From: Paraburkholderia solisilvae
GTDB taxonomy: Bacteria; Pseudomonadota; Gammaproteobacteria; Burkholderiales; Burkholderiaceae
Direction: 5' to 3'
DNA: 64,000 nucleotides
Assembly: GCF_902859875.1 (NCBI RefSeq)
Contig: NZ_CADIKF010000014.1
Coordinates: 1 to 64,000, forward strand
Translations under genes and position numbers: made by a program
Notes under the pieces: generated by a model
The model's database searches: none
What the model was told of the DNA's origin: nothing
Seen by the model: only the letters and a program-made list of their open reading frames with translations
In this document: positions 61,100 through 64,000 of the stretch, piece after piece
Position numbering within the stretch: position 1 is the stretch's first letter
How the letters are laid out: the number at the start of each line of letters is the position of its first letter

Positions 61100-62134
61100 A
61101 TGTTGGTGTCGGCGAAATGGAAGGGCGTAAGCGTCGCGCTGGGCATGTGGCTCATCGCCGGCGCGCTGGCGGGCTGCGCAGCGGATACCGGCGCGAGCGC
61201 GCCGCGGCGGATTGCGGTCGACGCGCGGCCGAACGGCATCGCGGTGCGCCCCGGCGCCGGCACGCTATTTATCGCCGACGACGCGACAGACAGCGTGCTG
61301 TCCGCGCCCGATGGCCGCGGCTTCACGCGTTTTGCGGCGCTGCCGCCTGTCGCCGGGCAGGATCGCAACAGCCTCAGCGAACTCGTGTTCGCGGACCCGC
61401 GTCTGCTGCTGGTCGCGCGCTTCGGCTTCGGCACGGCAGGCGCATTGATCGCGCTCGTGCCGCAAGACGGCGGCCCGCCGCGGATCACCACGTTCAGCGG
61501 ACCCGATCCGGCGCGCCGCAGGCTAGGACTCGCGGTGCTCGCGCCGGGCCAGGTGCTGTCGACGTGGTTTGTCAAAAGCGGCAACGCGCCGCAGTACGGT
61601 GGATTGAGCCTGTTGACGTACGACGCCGCGACCGCCCGCGCAACGGAGCAGGACTGGCTGACGGGATTGCAGAAGCCGGTCGGCGTCGCGGTGGCGGGTG
61701 GCAATGTCTATGTCAGCGACGAAGCCGGCAACCGCATTCTGAAAGCACGCATCGACGCACTGCGCGCCGCGCCGCAACCGGCTTCAGCCGCGACGGTCGT
61801 CGCGCGCATCGACGGCCCCGATCTGCTCGCCGCAAGTCATGACGGCACGCTCTACACGAAGTGCGGCAAGACCGGCTTCTGCAAAATCGCGGCGGACGGC
61901 ACCGTCACGCAGATCGCCGACGACTTTCACGATGCGCGCGGCGTTGCGCTCGATGAAACGCGCGGCGTGCTGTACGTGATCGACCGCGCGAAAGAAGCCA
62001 AAACCCCGCGAGGCGCAGACCCGAAAGACGCGAACAGCACGAACCACATGCACAGCAACCCGGACCGCAACCCGGACAGCACGCAGGCGACCCCGCGCGG
62101 CACGAGCGAAGTGCGCGTGCTGCCGCTGCGCTGA
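61100..62134 (+). CDS. Beta-propeller lipoprotein
   Basis: 344 residues. The start at 61100 has AGGAG six bases upstream. LIAGALAGC is a lipobox with Cys26, so it is a lipoprotein. The mature part has six-bladed NHL/SMP-30-like repeats (RPNGIAVRPGAGTLFIADDA, KPVGVAVAGGNVYVSDEAG, DARGVALDETRGVLYVIDRA). A Thr/Asn/Asp-rich segment near the C-terminus is low complexity. KCGKTGFCK holds two Cys. It is divergent from the sulfite-oxidase-like gene, with the ModE-type site D between. A shared role, such as an electron or substrate partner of the Moco protein, is plausible; function is not known. Confidence 0.82.
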   Translation: MLVSAKWKGVSVALGMWLIAGALAGCAADTGASAPRRIAVDARPNGIAVRPGAGTLFIADDATDSVLSAPDGRGFTRFAALPPVAGQDRNSLSELVFADPRLLLVARFGFGTAGALIALVPQDGGPPRITTFSGPDPARRRLGLAVLAPGQVLSTWFVKSGNAPQYGGLSLLTYDAATARATEQDWLTGLQKPVGVAVAGGNVYVSDEAGNRILKARIDALRAAPQPASAATVVARIDGPDLLAASHDGTLYTKCGKTGFCKIAADGTVTQIADDFHDARGVALDETRGVLYVIDRAKEAKTPRGADPKDANSTNHMHSNPDRNPDSTQATPRGTSEVRVLPLR

Positions 62135-62156
62135 CACACCGCGAGCCCGCGTGCGC

Positions 62157-62585
62157 TTACTGATCGACGCCGATGATCACGCTCGACGCCTTGAAGATCG
62201 CGCTCGCGGCTTTGCCGTTCGCGAGCGCGAGGCGATCGACGCTGTCGTTGGTGATGATCGCGGCGATCTGCGCGCCGCCCTTCGCGGCGATCACGACTTC
62301 CGCGTTGACGGCGCCCTTGGTGACCGACGCGACCGTGCCTGCGATGCAATTGCGCGCGGACACCTTGCTCGCATCCGCGTCGACCATCACCAGCACCGAC
62401 GACGCCTTGACCAGCGCGAACGCCGCTTTGCCGGCCGCAAGGCCGAGCGCAGCCGCGCTGCCGTGCGTGATGATCGCGGCAATTTCGAGGCCGTCCTGGG
62501 TGCGCAGCGTGATTTCGTCGTTGACCGCGCCGGCCTTCACATCGGCGACGGTACCGGCAAACTGGTTACGGGCGCTGGTGCGCAT
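62157..62585 (-). CDS. mop: Two-domain Mop (molbindin) molybdate-binding protein
   Basis: 142 residues made of two Mop/TOBE domains (about 1-69 and 73-142), each starting with SARNQFAGTVADVKAGAVNDE- or SARNCIAGTVASVTKGAVNAE-type sequence. The domains are like the C-terminal half of ModE and like free molbindins, which store or sense molybdate as oligomers. AAGGAG six bases before the ATG at 62585. It is divergent from modA. Because neither ModE-like protein in the window carries these domains, this protein could be the molybdate-sensing part of a split regulator, or a Mo store. Confidence 0.93.
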   Translation of the reverse strand: MRTSARNQFAGTVADVKAGAVNDEITLRTQDGLEIAAIITHGSAAALGLAAGKAAFALVKASSVLVMVDADASKVSARNCIAGTVASVTKGAVNAEVVIAAKGGAQIAAIITNDSVDRLALANGKAASAIFKASSVIIGVDQ

Positions 62586-62823
62586 GGTGTTCTCCTTGAG
62601 CGTGACAGTGAGCAGTGAATCAGAGCGAAGCCTGAGTCGACAACCTGCTGAGTTGAAAACCTGAGCAGGCGGCGCGAAAGCGCGACGCGTGTGCGCACGC
62701 ACACGAATCGGACATCGCGGCGCCGGCGCGGTTGCAACGAGTCTACCGGCAAGCCGTCGCGCAGGGAAAGGGAAAACGCCGCATCACGATCACCCGATTG
62801 GATGCAGCGTTGTATGTAGTCGT

Positions 62824-62847
62824 CGTAATATAGACGCCTTAATAACG
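62824..62847 (+). promoter_or_regulatory. ModE-type operator, site E (modA promoter)
   Basis: Left half CGTAATATA, spacer GACGCC, right half TTAATAACG: halves 6/9 complementary. It ends 14 bp before the modA start and contains TAATAT (62826-62831), a possible -10. It closely matches the E. coli modA operator as I recall it, including a GTCGCC-like spacer. Confidence 0.78.
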
Positions 62848-62861
62848 GTACGGGGAATCAC

Positions 62862-63740
62862 ATGATCCGGAAGCTGGTCGCATCAGTCGTGGTAGTGGCA
62901 GCAGGCATGCTCGGCGCGCAGCGCGCGTCGGCGGATGAGGGCACGGTGAACGTGCTGTACGCGGGTTCGCTCGTGAACCTGATGGAGCGCAGCGTCGGAC
63001 CCGCGTTCGAGAAGGAGACCGGGCTGCACTTCCAGGGCTACGCGGCGGGCTCGAACAAGATCGCCAACGAAATCAAGGGCAAGCTGCGCCGCGGCGATGT
63101 GTTTATCAGCGCGAGCCCGAAGGTGAACACGAGCCTGATGGGCGCGGACAACGGCGACCACGTGAGCTGGTATGTGAACTTCGCCGAGTCGCCGCTGATG
63201 ATCGGCTACAACCCGCAAAGCCGTTTTGCCGCGCAATTCAAGTCGAAGCGCTGGGACGAGGTGCTGCAGGAGCCGGGCATCCGCATCGGCCGCACGGACC
63301 CGAAGCTCGACCCGAAGGGCGCCTTCACGGTCGAGATGATGAACAAGGCCGCCGCGCTCTATCACGAGCCGGACCTCGTGCAGAAGACGCTCGGCGCACC
63401 GGACAATCCGGCGCAGGTGTTGCCGGAAGAGACGCTGGTCGGCCGTCTGCAATCGGGTCAGCTGGATGCGGGCTTCTTCTATTCGACCGAAACCTCAGAC
63501 CTGAAGATTCCGGCGTTCCAGCCGGCGCCGGAGTTGAAGGCGAAGGCAAGCTACACGCTGACCATCCTGAATGACGCACCCGACGCGAAGGGTGCTGCGC
63601 GCTTCGTCAACTTTTTGATGAGCGAGCAGGGGCGCGCGCTTTTGAAGCAGCACGGCGTCGACGTCGTGAAGCCGTCGGTGGTGGGCAATGTGCAGGCGGT
63701 CCCGCCGTCCGTGCAGGCGGTGATCGACGCCGCGCAATAG
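62862..63740 (+). CDS. modA: Periplasmic molybdate/tungstate-binding protein (ModA/WtpA type)
   Basis: 292 residues. A Sec signal of about 24 residues ends in RASA. VLYAGSLVNLMERSVGPAFE and LHFQGYAAGSNKIANEIKG are characteristic of the WtpA-like branch of molybdate/tungstate-binding proteins. GDVFISASPKVNTSL and FAESPLMIGYNPQSRFA supply further ligand-pocket segments. It delivers oxyanion to the permease encoded 16 bp downstream. A ModE-type palindrome lies on its promoter, so uptake should be repressed at high molybdate. Molybdate versus tungstate preference cannot be read. Confidence 0.9.
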   Translation: MIRKLVASVVVVAAGMLGAQRASADEGTVNVLYAGSLVNLMERSVGPAFEKETGLHFQGYAAGSNKIANEIKGKLRRGDVFISASPKVNTSLMGADNGDHVSWYVNFAESPLMIGYNPQSRFAAQFKSKRWDEVLQEPGIRIGRTDPKLDPKGAFTVEMMNKAAALYHEPDLVQKTLGAPDNPAQVLPEETLVGRLQSGQLDAGFFYSTETSDLKIPAFQPAPELKAKASYTLTILNDAPDAKGAARFVNFLMSEQGRALLKQHGVDVVKPSVVGNVQAVPPSVQAVIDAAQ

Positions 63741-63756
63741 CGCCGGGCCGCCCGTC

Positions 63757-64000
63757 ATGACGCGCGATGCCGCACGGCCGCTGAGATGGCTTGGCGGCCT
63801 GCTCGCCATTTATCTGTGCGCGCCGTTTTTCGCGGCGCTGCCGCAGCTCGGTCACGCGGACTGGACCGGCGTCGACTGGCACACGATGGGGTCGGCGGTC
63901 GGCGTATCGGTCGCGAGCGCGAGCGTCGCCGCGCTGCTCATCCTGATCGGCGGCGTGCCGCTTGGTTATGCGCTCGCGCGTTCGTCGTCGCGCGCGATGA
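63757..64000 (+). CDS. modB: ModB/WtpB-type ABC transporter permease (partial, runs off right edge)
   Basis: The first 81 codons of a permease; the ATG at 63757 is 16 bp after the modA stop. The visible part has one hydrophobic helix (GGLLAIYLCAPFFAAL), a periplasmic loop with LGHADWTGVDWHTM and a second helix AASVAALLILIGGVPLGYALA. This is the usual start of a ModB-like protein. The rest, and the ATPase modC, would lie beyond the window. Confidence 0.82.
   Translation, partial: MTRDAARPLRWLGGLLAIYLCAPFFAALPQLGHADWTGVDWHTMGSAVGVSVASASVAALLILIGGVPLGYALARSSSRAM

Overview
The window reads as a chromosomal segment of a GC-rich betaproteobacterium of the Burkholderiaceae, most likely Paraburkholderia or a close relative. 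This rests on strong G/C preference at third codon positions, a Burkholderia-type trimeric porin, an EmrAB-OMP efflux set, a CopG/PHA-depolymerase pair and several small hydrophilic proteins typical of the group. No rRNA, tRNA, CRISPR array, transposase or phage gene was seen. Genus is an inference; no marker gene is present.

Layout. 1-5.2 kb: an EmrB/EmrA/outer-membrane-lipoprotein drug efflux system on the minus strand, cut by the left edge. 5.2-6.4 kb: small charged proteins of unknown role. 6.4-16 kb: an SDR oxidoreductase, a YdeP-like molybdopterin oxidoreductase divergent from a PoxB/acetolactate-synthase-like ThDP enzyme, a Kup potassium transporter, and a Rieske-FAD reductase. 16-18.8 kb: an acyl-CoA-dehydrogenase-like protein, a NodS-like methyltransferase and a family-2 glycosyltransferase, resembling a lipid or glycolipid tailoring cluster. 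18.9-22.3 kb: a Pr6Pr membrane protein, a diguanylate cyclase, and a lower-GC toxin/immunity pair. 22.6-28.8 kb: a complete ddpXABCDF operon for D-Ala-D-Ala dipeptide use. 29.4-32.4 kb: a second diguanylate cyclase, a secreted protein, a 54-residue Pro-rich protein and MscL. 32.8-45.2 kb: IorAB-type molybdenum hydroxylase, a 202-residue unknown protein, a DUF2325 protein, an AraC regulator, a ModE-like DNA-binding protein and an NAD-linked formate dehydrogenase with MobB. 45.3-54.1 kb: CopG regulator plus PHA depolymerase, then a cusCBAF copper/silver efflux operon on the minus strand. 54.3-60 kb: GNAT, XRE-cupin regulator, two unknowns, a second ModE-like protein, a 14-bp tandem repeat and a porin. 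60.1-64 kb: a sulfite-oxidase-fold Moco protein, a propeller lipoprotein, a two-domain Mop protein and the start of a modAB-type molybdate transporter, cut by the right edge.

The unifying theme of the right half is molybdenum. Five intergenic palindromes share one architecture, a 9-bp half beginning CG, a 6-bp spacer and a 9-bp half ending CG. This matches, from memory, the E. coli ModE operator. They lie before the 202-residue unknown gene, the DUF2325 gene, the formate dehydrogenase operon, the Moco-protein/lipoprotein divergent pair and modA. No full-length ModE is seen. Instead there are two HTH-only ModE-like proteins and a separate Mop-only protein, which suggests a split ModE system whose regulon includes genes of unknown function (DUF2325, the 202-residue protein and the propeller lipoprotein).
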